A DNA stretch of 64,000 nucleotides, taken from Beijerinckia sp. 28-YEA-48. Its GTDB lineage: Bacteria; Pseudomonadota; Alphaproteobacteria; Rhizobiales; Beijerinckiaceae. The position numbers were made by a program, and so were the translations under genes. This document shows positions 23,713-32,768 of this stretch, in pieces (the stretch's first letter is position 1; the number at the start of each line of letters is the position of its first letter). The stretch lies in assembly GCF_900104955.1 (NCBI RefSeq), contig NZ_FNSI01000001.1:5428001-5492000 (forward strand). The letters run 5' to 3'. The notes beneath the pieces were generated by a model. That model saw only the letters and a list, made by a program, of their open reading frames with translations, was not told where the DNA came from and did not search any database.

Positions 23713-24375
23713 ATGTCGAGCGCCGCCCCCGCCAAGAACGGTCTGAATGCCCTGCTGACGCCCCAGGATTCGGTCGTGGTCCTGATCGATCACCAGCCGT
23801 TCCAGTTCGCCAATTTGCACAGCCACGAGCCGACGATGGTGGTGAACAATGTCATTGGGCTCGCGAAGGCGGCCAAGGTCTTTGGTGTTCCGACCATCCT
23901 GACGACGGTGCTGGAAGCGCGCGGCGGCCTGCTTATCAAGGGCCTGCAAGATGTCTTTCCCGAGCAGAAGCCGATCGATCGGACCTTCATCAACACCTGG
24001 GAAGACGCGCGCGTCGTCGACGCGGTGAAGAAGACCGGCCGCAAGAAGCTGATCCTCGCGGCGCTGTGGACCGAAATCTGCCTGGCCATGCCGGCGATCC
24101 AGGCGGCGGGCGAAGGGTATGAAGTTTACGCGGTCACCGATGCCTCCGGCGGCGTGAGCCGTGAAGCGCATGACATGGCGGTGCAGCGCATGATCGTGGC
24201 CGGGATCACGCCGATCACCTGGATGGCGGTGATGGCTGAATGGCAGCGCGATTGGGCGCGACAGGAAACGGCCGCGAACCTTGGTGACGTACTCTCCCCT
24301 TACGGTGGTGGCAGCGGCATCGCGCTCGCCTGGGAGCTGCAACTTCTCGCGACAGCGCCCGGCGGCGGCGTCTGA
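23713..24375 (+). CDS. Isochorismatase-family hydrolase, YcaC-like
   Basis: A 220-residue cysteine hydrolase of the isochorismatase fold. Asp26 in VVLIDHQPFQFAN and the nucleophile Cys123 in ALWTEICLAMPA match the catalytic Asp and Cys; the latter replaces the TEVCV form. The long C-terminal part (MAEWQRDWARQ) is typical of YcaC-like members. The reaction is unknown for most of these; amides or similar are hydrolysed in the cytoplasm. It is divergent from a LysR gene and followed by the dinucleotide-binding reductase-like gene. Confidence 0.88.
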   Translation: MSSAAPAKNGLNALLTPQDSVVVLIDHQPFQFANLHSHEPTMVVNNVIGLAKAAKVFGVPTILTTVLEARGGLLIKGLQDVFPEQKPIDRTFINTWEDARVVDAVKKTGRKKLILAALWTEICLAMPAIQAAGEGYEVYAVTDASGGVSREAHDMAVQRMIVAGITPITWMAVMAEWQRDWARQETAANLGDVLSPYGGGSGIALAWELQLLATAPGGGV

Positions 24376-24484
24376 TCATCCGGATCGTTGCCGGCGGATT
24401 GGTTCGGGGCCCTGCAATTAGGTCCGAAATCCGCCGGTGACGGTGCGCCGCCGAACCTCTCCCACAGTCTGAAAGGAAAGAGTC

Positions 24485-25087
24485 ATGAGCAGCATTGGCA
24501 TTATCGGTTCGGGCAATATCGGCGCATCGATCGCGCGGCTTCTCGGTCGCGCTGGCATCGCGGCGACGCTTTCCAACAGTCGCGGGGCGGAGTCGCTCCG
24601 CGAGCTGGTGCGGGAGCTCGGCCCTTCGATCAAGGCGGGCAGCCGCGCGGAAGCAGCACAGGCCGATATCGTCTTCGTTGCTGTCAATTGGACGAAGATC
24701 CCGGCGGCACTGGCGGGTCTGCCGGATTGGAAGGGGCGCATCGTCGTCGATGCCAACAATCCGATCGAGGGGCCATTGTTCAAGCCGGCTGAATTGAATG
24801 GTCGGGCTTCGAGCGAAGTGTTCGCCGATCTGGTTCCCGGCGCGCGCGTGGTGAAGGCCTTCAATCACCTCGTGGCTGCCGTGTTGGCCGGCGATCCGCA
24901 CGCCGAGGGTGGCCGGCGTGTCCTGTTCTATTCGGGCGATGATGCGAGGGCGAAGGCCGAAATCGCCGCGCTGATCGACAGGCTCGGCTTTTTCGGCATC
25001 GATCTGGGCGGGCTCGCTGTTGGCGCCCGGCTGGTGCAATTTCCCGGCGGTCCTCTGCCGGTGCATAACCTCGTCAAGTTCGGCTGA
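24485..25087 (+). CDS. F420-dependent NADP oxidoreductase-like dinucleotide-binding protein
   Basis: A 200-residue Rossmann protein with GIIGSGNIGASIARLLGRAG at the N-terminus and a core resembling NADPH:F420 reductases (VDANNPIEGP, then VVKAFNH). F420 itself is usually absent in such alphaproteobacteria, so it probably reduces another substrate with NAD(P)H. The ATG follows AAAGGAAAG. It follows the isochorismatase-fold gene by about 110 bases and precedes the molybdoenzyme, all in the same direction. Confidence 0.85.
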   Translation: MSSIGIIGSGNIGASIARLLGRAGIAATLSNSRGAESLRELVRELGPSIKAGSRAEAAQADIVFVAVNWTKIPAALAGLPDWKGRIVVDANNPIEGPLFKPAELNGRASSEVFADLVPGARVVKAFNHLVAAVLAGDPHAEGGRRVLFYSGDDARAKAEIAALIDRLGFFGIDLGGLAVGARLVQFPGGPLPVHNLVKFG

Positions 25088-25182
25088 ACATAGCTGGCAC
25101 GCGCTTGGGCATATCGACATCGGCCGGCTTTTCCATTGTGATGCCTTGATGATTGGGGCATCGGGTGAGGAAGGCCGGTCGA

Positions 25183-27480
25183 ATGCGCGCGATCCAGACT
25201 GCATCGCATTGGGGTGTTTATGACGTGATCGCCGATGACAAAGGCGATCTTGTCGGGACCCAGCCGCATCAACGTGATGCCAATCCCTCTCCGCTGGCCT
25301 CGGGCCTGCCTGATATCGTGCGCGATCCATTGCGGATCGACAGGCCCTATGTGCGCGAAGGCTTTCTGCGCCATCGCGGTGCGGCGCGTGCCGGGCGCGG
25401 CGGTGACAGGTTCGTCGCCGTGAGCTGGCCGCAGGCGCTCAGCCTGGTCAAGGAGGAGTTGCTGCGGGTCAAGTCCGATCACGGCAATGAAGCGATCTAT
25501 GGTGGCTCCTATGGCTGGGCCAGCGCCGGGCGGCTGCATCATGCGCCGAGCGTGTTGAAGCGCTTTCTGGGCTTGCACGGTGGCTATGTCGACAAGATCG
25601 GCAACCACAGTTTCGGCGCTGCCATGCATATCGCACCCTATGTGATCGGCCGTGGTGACATTCCGAATTTGCAGACCGCGTGGCCGGTGATGGTCGAACA
25701 CACGCGGCTGCTGGTTCTCTTCGGCGGGGCGCATTTGAAGAACGCGCAGATCCATCCGGGTGGACACCCGCTGCATGATGTGCCGGATTGGTTCGAACGC
25801 GCGCGCCAGGCCGGGATGGAGATCGTCAACATCAGCCCGTCGCGCGCCGATGTCGGCCGTCATCTGACGACGCAATGGCTACCGATCCGCCCCAATACCG
25901 ATGCGGCGCTGATGTTGGGCCTGGCGCATACGCTGGCGAGCGAGAACCTGCACGACCGGGCTTTTCTTGATCGCTATTGCGAAGGCTATCCGCGCTTCGA
26001 GGACTATCTGCTGGGCCGCAGTGACGGCCAGCCGAAGGACGCCGATTGGGCGGCTCAGATCACCGAGATCGATGCCGAAACCATCCGCGCGCTGGCGCGG
26101 CGCATGGCGGCGACACGCACATTGGTGGCCACAAGCTGGTCGATCCAGCGCGCCGATCATGGCGAGCAGCCGGTCTGGGCGACCATCGCGCTCGCTTCGC
26201 TGCTGGGACAGATCGGTCTGCCGGGCGGCGGTTTCTCGTTTGGCCTGGCAGCAACCGGTGGATTTGGTTTGCCGGCGCCAGCCAATCTGCCGAAGCCGAC
26301 GCTCGGTCTTGGCCCCAATGCGGTGAAAACCCATGTGCCCGTGGGCCGCATCGCCGATCTGCTGCTGCGGCCGGGTGAAGAGCTGCAATACAACGGCCGG
26401 ACGATCGTCCTGCCGGATATCAAGCTGGTCTATTCGATTGGCGGCAATCCGTTCCACCACAATACCAATCTCAATCGTTTCGTCGAAGCCTGGCGGCGGC
26501 CGGAGACCGTGATCGTTCACGAACCCTGGTGGAGCCCGGCGGCGAAATTCGCCGATATCGTTCTGCCGGCAACGACGACCTTGGAGCGCAACGACATCCA
26601 GGCGTCGGATGCGAGCCGGTTCTATATGGCGATGCGCCAGGCGATCGCGCCCGTCGGGCAGGCGCGTAACGACTTTGATATTTTCGCCGAGCTGGCCGAC
26701 GACATGGGCTTTGGCGCCGATTATCATCTTGGTCGCGACGAGATGGGCTGGTTGCGGCATATGTACGACGAGGCGGCGCAGCGCGCCGGCAGCCTCGGCT
26801 ACAACCTGCCGGACTTTGATCACTTCTGGGCGGAAGGCGTCTATGAATTTCCTCAGCCGGTGCAGTCGGCTCCGTTGTTGAAGGCTTTTCGCGACGATCC
26901 CGACGGCAACCGGCTGGCGACGCCGTCCGGCCGGATCGAGCTTTATTCGCAGACCATCGCCGGCTTCGATTACGACGACTGCCCAGCGCATCCGACATGG
27001 CTCGAACCCTCGGAATGGCTCGGCGGCGCTGAGAGCGCGCGCTATCCCATTCATCTGTTGTCGAACCAGCCATCGGTGCGCCTGCACAGCCAGCTTGATC
27101 CGGCGCCGATCAGCCGTGCCTTGAAGATCAAGGGGCGCGAGCCGCTGCGTATGAATGGCGCGGACGCGACGGCGCGGGGCCTTAAGAATGGCGATCTCGT
27201 GCGCGTCTTCAACGATCGCGGCGCCTGTATCGCCGGTGTGGTGATCACCGAGGACTTACGACCCGGTGTGGCTCAGATCGCCACCGGCGCTTGGTATGAC
27301 CCCGAGAAGCCCGGTGAAAGCGGCAGTCTCGACAAGCACGGCAATCCGAATGTGCTGACCCATGATCAGGGCACGTCGCGGCTTGGCCAATCGTCGGCGG
27401 CGCAGACCGTGCTGGTCGAGATCGCGCGTTGCGACGAGCCACCGGCGCCCTCGGCTTTCGATCTGCCCCGACGCGGATAA
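25183..27480 (+). CDS. Molybdopterin-dependent S/N-oxide reductase, BisC/TorA-DMSO reductase family (cytoplasmic)
   Basis: A 765-residue molybdopterin guanine dinucleotide enzyme. There is no N-terminal Fe-S Cys motif and no Tat signal. The Mo-ligand Ser is probably in IYGGSYGWASAGRLHHA (about residue 109), as in DMSO/TMAO/biotin sulfoxide reductases. The C-terminal MGD-binding domain includes HLLSNQPSVRLHSQ and GDLVRVFNDRG. The soluble, cytoplasmic form fits BisC-like reduction of biotin, methionine or similar sulfoxides, or an oxidative reaction. The ATG at 25183 follows GAGGAAGG; a TTG at 25153 is also in frame. Confidence 0.9.
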   Translation: MRAIQTASHWGVYDVIADDKGDLVGTQPHQRDANPSPLASGLPDIVRDPLRIDRPYVREGFLRHRGAARAGRGGDRFVAVSWPQALSLVKEELLRVKSDHGNEAIYGGSYGWASAGRLHHAPSVLKRFLGLHGGYVDKIGNHSFGAAMHIAPYVIGRGDIPNLQTAWPVMVEHTRLLVLFGGAHLKNAQIHPGGHPLHDVPDWFERARQAGMEIVNISPSRADVGRHLTTQWLPIRPNTDAALMLGLAHTLASENLHDRAFLDRYCEGYPRFEDYLLGRSDGQPKDADWAAQITEIDAETIRALARRMAATRTLVATSWSIQRADHGEQPVWATIALASLLGQIGLPGGGFSFGLAATGGFGLPAPANLPKPTLGLGPNAVKTHVPVGRIADLLLRPGEELQYNGRTIVLPDIKLVYSIGGNPFHHNTNLNRFVEAWRRPETVIVHEPWWSPAAKFADIVLPATTTLERNDIQASDASRFYMAMRQAIAPVGQARNDFDIFAELADDMGFGADYHLGRDEMGWLRHMYDEAAQRAGSLGYNLPDFDHFWAEGVYEFPQPVQSAPLLKAFRDDPDGNRLATPSGRIELYSQTIAGFDYDDCPAHPTWLEPSEWLGGAESARYPIHLLSNQPSVRLHSQLDPAPISRALKIKGREPLRMNGADATARGLKNGDLVRVFNDRGACIAGVVITEDLRPGVAQIATGAWYDPEKPGESGSLDKHGNPNVLTHDQGTSRLGQSSAAQTVLVEIARCDEPPAPSAFDLPRRG

Positions 27481-27481
27481 A

Positions 27482-27620
27482 CCGTCATTGCGAGCGAGCG
27501 ACGCAATCCAGGAGTCAAGGTGTAGGATCTTGGGCGCAAATGGGATTGCACCACAGGTATTCTTGACACTCTACCGCGCGCCCCTGGATTGCTTCGTCGC
27601 TGCGCTCCTCGCAATGACGG
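27482..27620. repeat. REP/MITE-like inverted repeat element
   Basis: The left arm (27482-27512) begins CCGTCATTGCGAGCGAGCGA and ends GCAATCCAGG. The right arm (27583-27620) begins CCTGGATTGC and ends GCTCCTCGCAATGACGG, i.e. the same sequence inverted. About 70 bases separate the arms. This design matches palindromic intergenic elements common in Rhizobiales genomes. The element fills the space between the molybdoenzyme and the next gene. Confidence 0.8.
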
Positions 27621-27653
27621 TATGGCGCTCGGCGATTCCATTGATCTGAATGT

Positions 27654-28013
27654 CTATCTGACGAAACTATAAGACTTCGCGATGCGCTCGATCTGATGAC
27701 AGTGCGCCGTCTTCTGCGATGTCGACATGTCCTTGAGTTCTTCATTGCGGAAGAACAGGGAATTGGTGAGTTCGGTGGGGAACTGCATGTCGTTGGCGGG
27801 CACCTGTTTGTCGATAAAGCGCCGGATCGCCTCCTGATTGTAGGCGAGATCGCACGGCGTCTCTGAGGCCAGCAGTGTTGCGAGCGATCTGGCCAAAGTG
27901 CTGCGCTCCGCTTCGTCCCAGGCGAAGGCCGTCCCGCAGAGCAGCCCGCACAGGCAGGTGGCCAGGAGCGGTTTCAAGAGCGGTTTCAAGAGTGGTTTGC
28001 AGCCTCGCTTCAT
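27654..28013 (-). CDS. Small exported protein of unknown function
   Basis: A 119-residue protein from the ATG at 28013. It has a signal peptide (LLATCLCGLLCGTAFAW) after an unusual repeated KPLLKPLLKPLL stretch that comes from imperfect 12-base repeats in the DNA (about 27968-28003). The mature part has two Cys (SETPCDLAY and TAHCHQ) that could form a disulfide. I recognise no family. It is flanked by the inverted repeat element and the Zur-associated small gene. Confidence 0.65.
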   Translation of the reverse strand: MKRGCKPLLKPLLKPLLATCLCGLLCGTAFAWDEAERSTLARSLATLLASETPCDLAYNQEAIRRFIDKQVPANDMQFPTELTNSLFFRNEELKDMSTSQKTAHCHQIERIAKSYSFVR

Positions 28014-28072
28014 CGTCACCTCAGCGTTCGCCGCCGCGCTGCCAGTCTAGCGGGTGCCGCCGTGCCAGCAAG

Positions 28073-28360
28073 TTAGCCAACAGGCTGAGAGCCGGCTCGC
28101 ATCATCGCCTGCAGGATATCGGCATCGCCGATGTGCTCGGGCGGTTTATCGATGTGCAAAGAGAGCGTCGGTCGGTCCGGGATGAACAGCAACACGGTTG
28201 TCTGTGGTTCGGTGCAGGCGGGGGCTGCGCAATGGGCGTGGCTGATCGAGACGGCGGTTTCATCCGACAGGTGCAGGACATGGCGCACGCGGACTTTCAA
28301 CGCGCGGCGCGCCTTGTCCGGATCTCCCGCGCGCCGCTTGCGGAGCCCTAAAGCGAACAT
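28073..28360 (-). CDS. Small hypothetical protein divergent from the zinc GTPase
   Basis: A 95-residue protein from the ATG at 28360; the frame is open upstream to 28465. The N-terminus is basic (GLRKRRAGDPDKARRALKVR), followed by VRHVLHLSDETAVSISHAHC and CAAPACTEPQTTVLLFIPD. The His/Cys cluster HAHCAAPAC looks metal-binding. It begins about 230 bases from the Zur-type palindrome of the divergent GTPase gene, so it may belong to the zinc-starvation regulon. Family unknown. Confidence 0.6.
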   Translation of the reverse strand: MFALGLRKRRAGDPDKARRALKVRVRHVLHLSDETAVSISHAHCAAPACTEPQTTVLLFIPDRPTLSLHIDKPPEHIGDADILQAMMRAGSQPVG

Positions 28361-28590
28361 GGCGGCCTCGAAATACGGGCGCTGAAAAGCGGACAGAGGA
28401 CGGCGCAGAAGGCGCGCCGCCCGGTCGGGGCTTGGCGTTTGACATTGTCGTTGGCGTTTTTCCACCGGCTCTCAGGCCCGGCAAGGCTTGCCTGATGCGG
28501 CTGCTCTACGCGCCTTTCTGGCAGCTTTTCTCTGATTTCCTGCAAACTCCACCTCGTGGGGCTGGCCAGGCCCGCGTTGGCCTGCTAGAT

Positions 28591-28607
28591 ATGTTATAGT
28601 ATAACAT
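28591..28607. promoter_or_regulatory. Zur box (zinc-responsive operator)
   Basis: ATGTTATA-G-TATAACAT is a perfect 17-bp palindrome matching the alphaproteobacterial Zur consensus (GTTATA-N-TATAAC). It ends 14 bases before the start of the CobW/ZigA-like GTPase gene. Confidence 0.85.
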
Positions 28608-28621
28608 TACAGGAAAGCGCA

Positions 28622-29860
28622 ATGGCTTTTGAAACTATCGCGGGCCGCCGGCTGCCGGTCACTGTTCTGTCGGGCTTTCTGGGGGCGGGGAAGACGACCC
28701 TGCTCAACCACGTTTTGAACAATCGCGAGGGGCGCAAGGTCGCCGTCATCGTCAACGATATGAGCGAGGTGAACATTGACGCCGATCTGGTGCGCGAGGG
28801 TGGCGCCGATCTGTCGCGCACCGACGAGAAGCTGGTGGAGATGACCAATGGCTGCATCTGCTGCACCCTGCGCGACGATCTTCTGTCGGAAGTCCGCAAG
28901 CTCGGCGAGAGCGGTCGTTTCGATTATCTCCTGATCGAGGGCACCGGCATCGCTGAGCCGCTGCCCGTCGCCAGCACGTTTTCGTTTCGCGACGAGGCTG
29001 GCGTCAGCCTGTCGGACATCGCCCGCCTAGACACGATGGTGACCGTGGTCGATGCGGCCAATCTGCTGCGTGACTATGGCTCCAATGACTTTCTGCGCGA
29101 CCGCGGCGAGACGGCCGGTGCGGGCGATGATCGCACCCTGGTCGATCTCCTGGTCGAGCAGATCGAATTCGCCGATGTGATCGTCATCAACAAAGTGACT
29201 GACGTGTCGGCGGAAGGTCTGCGCCTGGTGCGCCATGTGGTGCGCGCCCTGAATGCCGATGCGCGGATCGTCGAAACCGATTTCGGCCAGGCGCCGCTCG
29301 ATGCCATTCTCGATACGGGCCTTTTCGATGAGGAGAAGGCGCAGCGCCATCCGCTGTGGTTCAAGGAACTCTATGAGCCTGAAAAGCACGTGGCGGAGAC
29401 GGAGGAATATGGCATCGGCAGTTTCGTCTATCGGGCGCGCCGGCCGTTTCATCCGCAAAAGTTCAAAGCGTTTATCGACAGCACGTGGCCGGGCCTGATC
29501 CGGGCCAAGGGTCACTTTTGGCTGTCGACGCGGACACGGTGGGTGGGGGAGTTCTCGCTCGCCGGCGCTGTCGCGCGCGTCAGTGGCCTTGGCTATTGGT
29601 GGGTAGCGGTCAATAAAAGCGAGTGGTCGCGCGAGCAGATCGAGGCGCTGCATCGCAATCCCCATTGGCATGAGATCTGGGGCGATCGTCGCCAGGAACT
29701 GGTGTTCATCGGCATGGAAATGGATGAGCGCGCCATACGCGCCGCGCTCGATGCTTGCCTCGTTGGTGCTGCCGATACGCAGCGCCTTACGAAGGCTGAT
29801 TTCGCCGAGGCCTTCGACCCGTTTCCGTCATGGGAGCCTGCGGTGGAAACCGTCGACTAA
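28622..29860 (+). CDS. zigA: CobW/ZigA-type zinc-related GTPase (COG0523)
   Basis: A 412-residue G3E GTPase. The P-loop is [14 protein letters not shown] (17-30), switch region SEVNIDADL, the metal-binding CxCC is NGCICC (Cys78, 80, 81) and the base-recognition motif is NKVTD. The C-terminal CobW domain ends in an acidic tail. Proteins of this ZigA/YciC/ZNG1 subgroup deliver zinc to client enzymes during zinc limitation. The upstream perfect Zur box supports this over a cobalamin role; no cobalamin genes are nearby. The gene name is by subgroup similarity. Confidence 0.88.
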   Translation: MAFETIAGRRLPVTVLSGFLGAGKTTLLNHVLNNREGRKVAVIVNDMSEVNIDADLVREGGADLSRTDEKLVEMTNGCICCTLRDDLLSEVRKLGESGRFDYLLIEGTGIAEPLPVASTFSFRDEAGVSLSDIARLDTMVTVVDAANLLRDYGSNDFLRDRGETAGAGDDRTLVDLLVEQIEFADVIVINKVTDVSAEGLRLVRHVVRALNADARIVETDFGQAPLDAILDTGLFDEEKAQRHPLWFKELYEPEKHVAETEEYGIGSFVYRARRPFHPQKFKAFIDSTWPGLIRAKGHFWLSTRTRWVGEFSLAGAVARVSGLGYWWVAVNKSEWSREQIEALHRNPHWHEIWGDRRQELVFIGMEMDERAIRAALDACLVGAADTQRLTKADFAEAFDPFPSWEPAVETVD

Positions 29861-29880
29861 GATAGCGGTTGTTCATGGAT

Positions 29881-29911
29881 CATCGATGGCGGCCTGGAGC
29901 CGCCATCGATG
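29881..29911. terminator. Bidirectional hairpin terminator
   Basis: CATCGATGGCGGC and GCCGCCATCGATG form a perfect 13-bp stem around a CTGGA loop between the convergent GTPase and PhnB-like genes. Confidence 0.7.
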
Positions 29912-29920
29912 CCTGGTCGT

Positions 29921-30406
29921 TCACACAGCCTTGCCGGCATAGGCGGCCTGCAGGGCGGCGACGTCGAGCTTCACCATTTTCAGCATCGCTTGCATGGCTC
30001 GTTGCGCCTTGGTGCGGTCGGGATCGCTCAGCATTTGCAACATGGCTTTGGGAACGATCTGCCAAGGAATGCCGAAGCGATCTCTGAGCCAGCCGCATTG
30101 TTCGGGTTTGCCGCCGCCTTCCAACAGTTTGTCCCACAGGCGATCGACCTCGGCCTGATCCTCGCAATCGATCTTGAACGACACGGCGTGGGTATATTCC
30201 ACGTTCATGCCGCCGTTCAGCGCCATGAAGCTTTGACCGGCGACGACGAAATCGACCACCAGCACGGTGCCGTCCTTGCCGCCGGGTGTGTCGCCGACAT
30301 TGTGCTGCACTTTGAGAATGCGGGAATCGGGCAGAAGCGACACATAGAAGTTCGCCGCTTCCTCGGCTTGGCCGTTGAACCACAAACAGGGGGAAATCTT
30401 CGACAT
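29921..30406 (-). CDS. PhnB-like VOC superfamily protein (3-demethylubiquinone-9 methyltransferase-like fold)
   Basis: A 161-residue protein from the ATG at 30406. It starts SKISPCLWFNGQAEEAANFY and contains FVVAGQSFMALNGG and CGWLRDRFGIPWQIVP, characteristic of the PhnB/3-dmu-9_3-mt branch of the VOC fold. Reactions of most such proteins are unknown. It is preceded 36 bases upstream by another VOC protein gene and is probably co-transcribed with it. The C-terminal helix (KAQRAMQAMLKMVKLD) is usual for this branch. Confidence 0.87.
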   Translation of the reverse strand: MSKISPCLWFNGQAEEAANFYVSLLPDSRILKVQHNVGDTPGGKDGTVLVVDFVVAGQSFMALNGGMNVEYTHAVSFKIDCEDQAEVDRLWDKLLEGGGKPEQCGWLRDRFGIPWQIVPKAMLQMLSDPDRTKAQRAMQAMLKMVKLDVAALQAAYAGKAV

Positions 30407-30441
30407 GACGATTTTCCTTTGATCGGTTGTCGCGGTTTGGT

Positions 30442-30867
30442 TCAGGCGGGTTGAGTGCTCGCGGCGAGGAAAGCGTCGACATCCATCCACATCACCTCCC
30501 AGATATGGCCGTCCGGGTCCTCGAAGCTGCGGCCATACATGACACCATAGTCCTGCGGCGCGATCGGATCGATGGCGGCGCCGGCGGTCTTGGCCTTGGC
30601 GATCGTGCTGTCGACATCGGCGCGGCTGTCCTCCGACAGGCAGATCAGCACTTCGCTGTGGGTCTTCGCATCGACGATTTTTTTGCTGGTGAATTGGCGA
30701 AACTTGTCGTGGGTCAGCAGCATGGCGTGGATTGTGTCGGAAAACACCACGCAGGCGGCGGTGTCGTCGCAGAAACGCGGATCCTTGCGGGCGCCGATCG
30801 ATTCATAAAAGGCGATCGAACGGGCGAGATCGGTGACTGGCAGGTTTACGAAGATCAACTTGGACAT
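30442..30867 (-). CDS. VOC-family (glyoxalase/bleomycin resistance-like) protein
   Basis: A 141-residue VOC protein: VNLPVTDLARSIAFYESIGA, then CVVFSDTIHAMLLTHDKF and SFEDPDGHIWEVMWMD with the usual C-terminal Glu metal ligand. Members include metal-dependent lyases and dioxygenases and antibiotic-binding proteins; the role is not assigned here. The ATG follows AAGGAGTG. It is the first of a two-gene leftward unit with the PhnB-like gene. Confidence 0.87.
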   Translation of the reverse strand: MSKLIFVNLPVTDLARSIAFYESIGARKDPRFCDDTAACVVFSDTIHAMLLTHDKFRQFTSKKIVDAKTHSEVLICLSEDSRADVDSTIAKAKTAGAAIDPIAPQDYGVMYGRSFEDPDGHIWEVMWMDVDAFLAASTQPA

Positions 30868-31059
30868 GGCACACTCCTTGGGGTGCTGCGGGGCACGCTC
30901 CTAGGACGAAGCGCCGGCCGGCAATCCGACAGGGTCGATGAAAAAATCTGTCGGCGGGGCCAGGCCGCGTGGTCGCTTAGTCGACAAGCTTATGATAGGA
31001 CTTGGGTTATCGGCCCTCTGCGGACTGTCGGGGCGGCCACGCGCGATGGAGTTTCGCCC

Positions 31060-31620
31060 ATGACTGGCTTGATTTTTCTGGGTCTGATTGTCGTCATCGC
31101 CCTATGGCTCATCGCCAGCTACAACAGCCTTGTCGGGCTGCGGCAGCGCACCAACCAGGCTTTCGCCGACATCGATGTGCAACTAAAACAGCGTCACGAT
31201 CTCATTCCCAATCTGGTCGAGACGGTGAAGGGTTATGCGACGCACGAAAAGGGCACGCTCGAAGCGGTGGTCCAGGCGCGCAATGCGGCGCTGAACGCCA
31301 CCGGCACGGCCCAGCAGGGCGCGGCCGAGGCGGCGCTGGGCGGGGCGCTTGGCCGGCTCATCGCGCTGGGCGAAGCCTATCCCGATCTCAAAGCCAATAC
31401 CAATTTTCAGCAATTGCAGACCGAGCTGTCGGGCATCGAAGACAAGCTGGCGGCGGCGCGGCGCTTCTACAACAATGCGGTGAGCGAGTTCAACGCGTCG
31501 ATCCAGGCCTTCCCCGCTGTGCTCTATGCTCGGTCGATGGGCTTTGTCGAGCGCACCTTCTTCGACGTCGGTGATACCGAGCGCAAGCAGATCGAAGTGG
31601 CCCCCGAGGTGAAGTTTTGA
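31060..31620 (+). CDS. LemA family protein
   Basis: A 186-residue LemA protein: N-terminal membrane anchor (LIFLGLIVVIALWLIASYN), then SLVGLRQRTNQAFADIDVQL and QRHDLIPNLVETVKGYA, the family hallmark, with a helical remainder to SMGFVERTFFDV. The role is unclear, but LemA is almost always next to an M48-type protease gene, as here (the protease starts 63 bases later). It probably forms a membrane complex with it. The start is the ATG at 31060. Confidence 0.92.
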   Translation: MTGLIFLGLIVVIALWLIASYNSLVGLRQRTNQAFADIDVQLKQRHDLIPNLVETVKGYATHEKGTLEAVVQARNAALNATGTAQQGAAEAALGGALGRLIALGEAYPDLKANTNFQQLQTELSGIEDKLAAARRFYNNAVSEFNASIQAFPAVLYARSMGFVERTFFDVGDTERKQIEVAPEVKF

Positions 31621-31682
31621 GTGAAGTTCAGCATGAACTTCTAAAAGCCTGGGGTCTGATCTCGCTTGCCGGAGCCTGAGCC

Positions 31683-32768
31683 ATGATGCCGGTCTTCGGT
31701 CTCTACACCTATATCAGGGCGAACCGTATCCGATCGCTGTTTCTGATCGGGGCGCTGTTCGCGCTGATCTATGTGTTGACCTTTGCCGGCGCGCTTGCCG
31801 CCGAAGCGCTGCAGGCGGGCGATCTGCCGCTTGATCGCATTCTGGCGCGGGCGGTGGGTGATCTTGGCTCTGCTTTCCCGATCGTCACGCTCGTTACAGT
31901 GGTGTGGGTGTTTTTCTCCTACCGCTTCAACCAGAGCATTATCGGCCTGGCGCTGTCGGCCAATGCGGTGACGCGGCAGCAAGAGCCGAAACTCTACAGC
32001 CTCTTGGAAAACCTCTGCATCTCGCGCGGTGTGACGACGCCACGCCTGGAAATTCTCGAGACCGACGTACCGAACGCCTATGCGACGGGCGTCAACGACA
32101 AGCAATATACGATCACCGTGACGCGCGGCTTGATGAACCTGCTTGACGACCAGGAGATGGAATCGGTCCTCGCCCATGAACTGACCCATATCCGCAATGG
32201 CGACGTGAAGATGATGATCGTCGCCATGGTGGTGGCTGGTGTGGTGGCGTTTTTCGCCGAGATGTTCTTTCGTATGAGCCTTTCCGGACGATGGTCCTCC
32301 TCCTCGTCATCGAGCGGTTCGTCGGACAGCCGGGAGAAGGGCAAGGGCGGCGGCGCCGTGGCGGCGTTGGCGATCGTGGCGATGATCGTTGCGGCCGCCT
32401 GGGTGCTGTCGCTGATGATCCGGCTGGCGCTGTCGCGCTCGCGCGAATTTCTCGCCGATGCCGGATCGGTGGAATTGACGAAAAACCCCGATGCGATGAT
32501 TTCGGCCCTGCGCAAGATCGACGGCAAAGGCGAGATCAGGAACGCGCCGTCGGGGATCATGGAAATGTGTCTCGACAATCCGCGCTCAGGCTTTGCCGAT
32601 CTGTTCTCGACCCATCCACCGATCGAAGCGCGCATTGCCGCGCTGAAGAATTATGCCGGTGGGCGCGAAGAGATTGTCGACAATAGCCAGAGCCCGGCTG
32701 CGGCGCCACCTGTTCCGCCAGAGCCGGCCGCGCCGCCGCAAGAACGGCGCCGGGGCCCCTGGGGCTAA
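31683..32768 (+). CDS. M48-family membrane zinc metalloprotease, HtpX-like
   Basis: A 361-residue protease. There are two N-terminal membrane helices (about 17-45 and 65-82), the zinc motif HELTH (His165, Glu166, His169) in SVLAHELTHIRNGD, another membrane segment around 180-195 and one at about 225-245, and the downstream SREFLADAGSVEL with the third zinc ligand. A Ser-rich loop (GRWSSSSSSSGSSD) and a Pro-rich C-terminal tail (AAPPVPPEPAAPP) are extras. It pairs with LemA and probably degrades misfolded membrane proteins. Confidence 0.92.
   Translation: MMPVFGLYTYIRANRIRSLFLIGALFALIYVLTFAGALAAEALQAGDLPLDRILARAVGDLGSAFPIVTLVTVVWVFFSYRFNQSIIGLALSANAVTRQQEPKLYSLLENLCISRGVTTPRLEILETDVPNAYATGVNDKQYTITVTRGLMNLLDDQEMESVLAHELTHIRNGDVKMMIVAMVVAGVVAFFAEMFFRMSLSGRWSSSSSSSGSSDSREKGKGGGAVAALAIVAMIVAAAWVLSLMIRLALSRSREFLADAGSVELTKNPDAMISALRKIDGKGEIRNAPSGIMEMCLDNPRSGFADLFSTHPPIEARIAALKNYAGGREEIVDNSQSPAAAPPVPPEPAAPPQERRRGPWG

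Noticed and set aside
25879..27087. Open frame of 402 codons on the minus strand
   Set aside because: Antisense to the molybdoenzyme, whose domain motifs run through the region.
28622..29860. Cobalamin biosynthesis CobW assignment
   Set aside because: The Zur box and the absence of cobalamin genes favour a zinc-related COG0523 GTPase.
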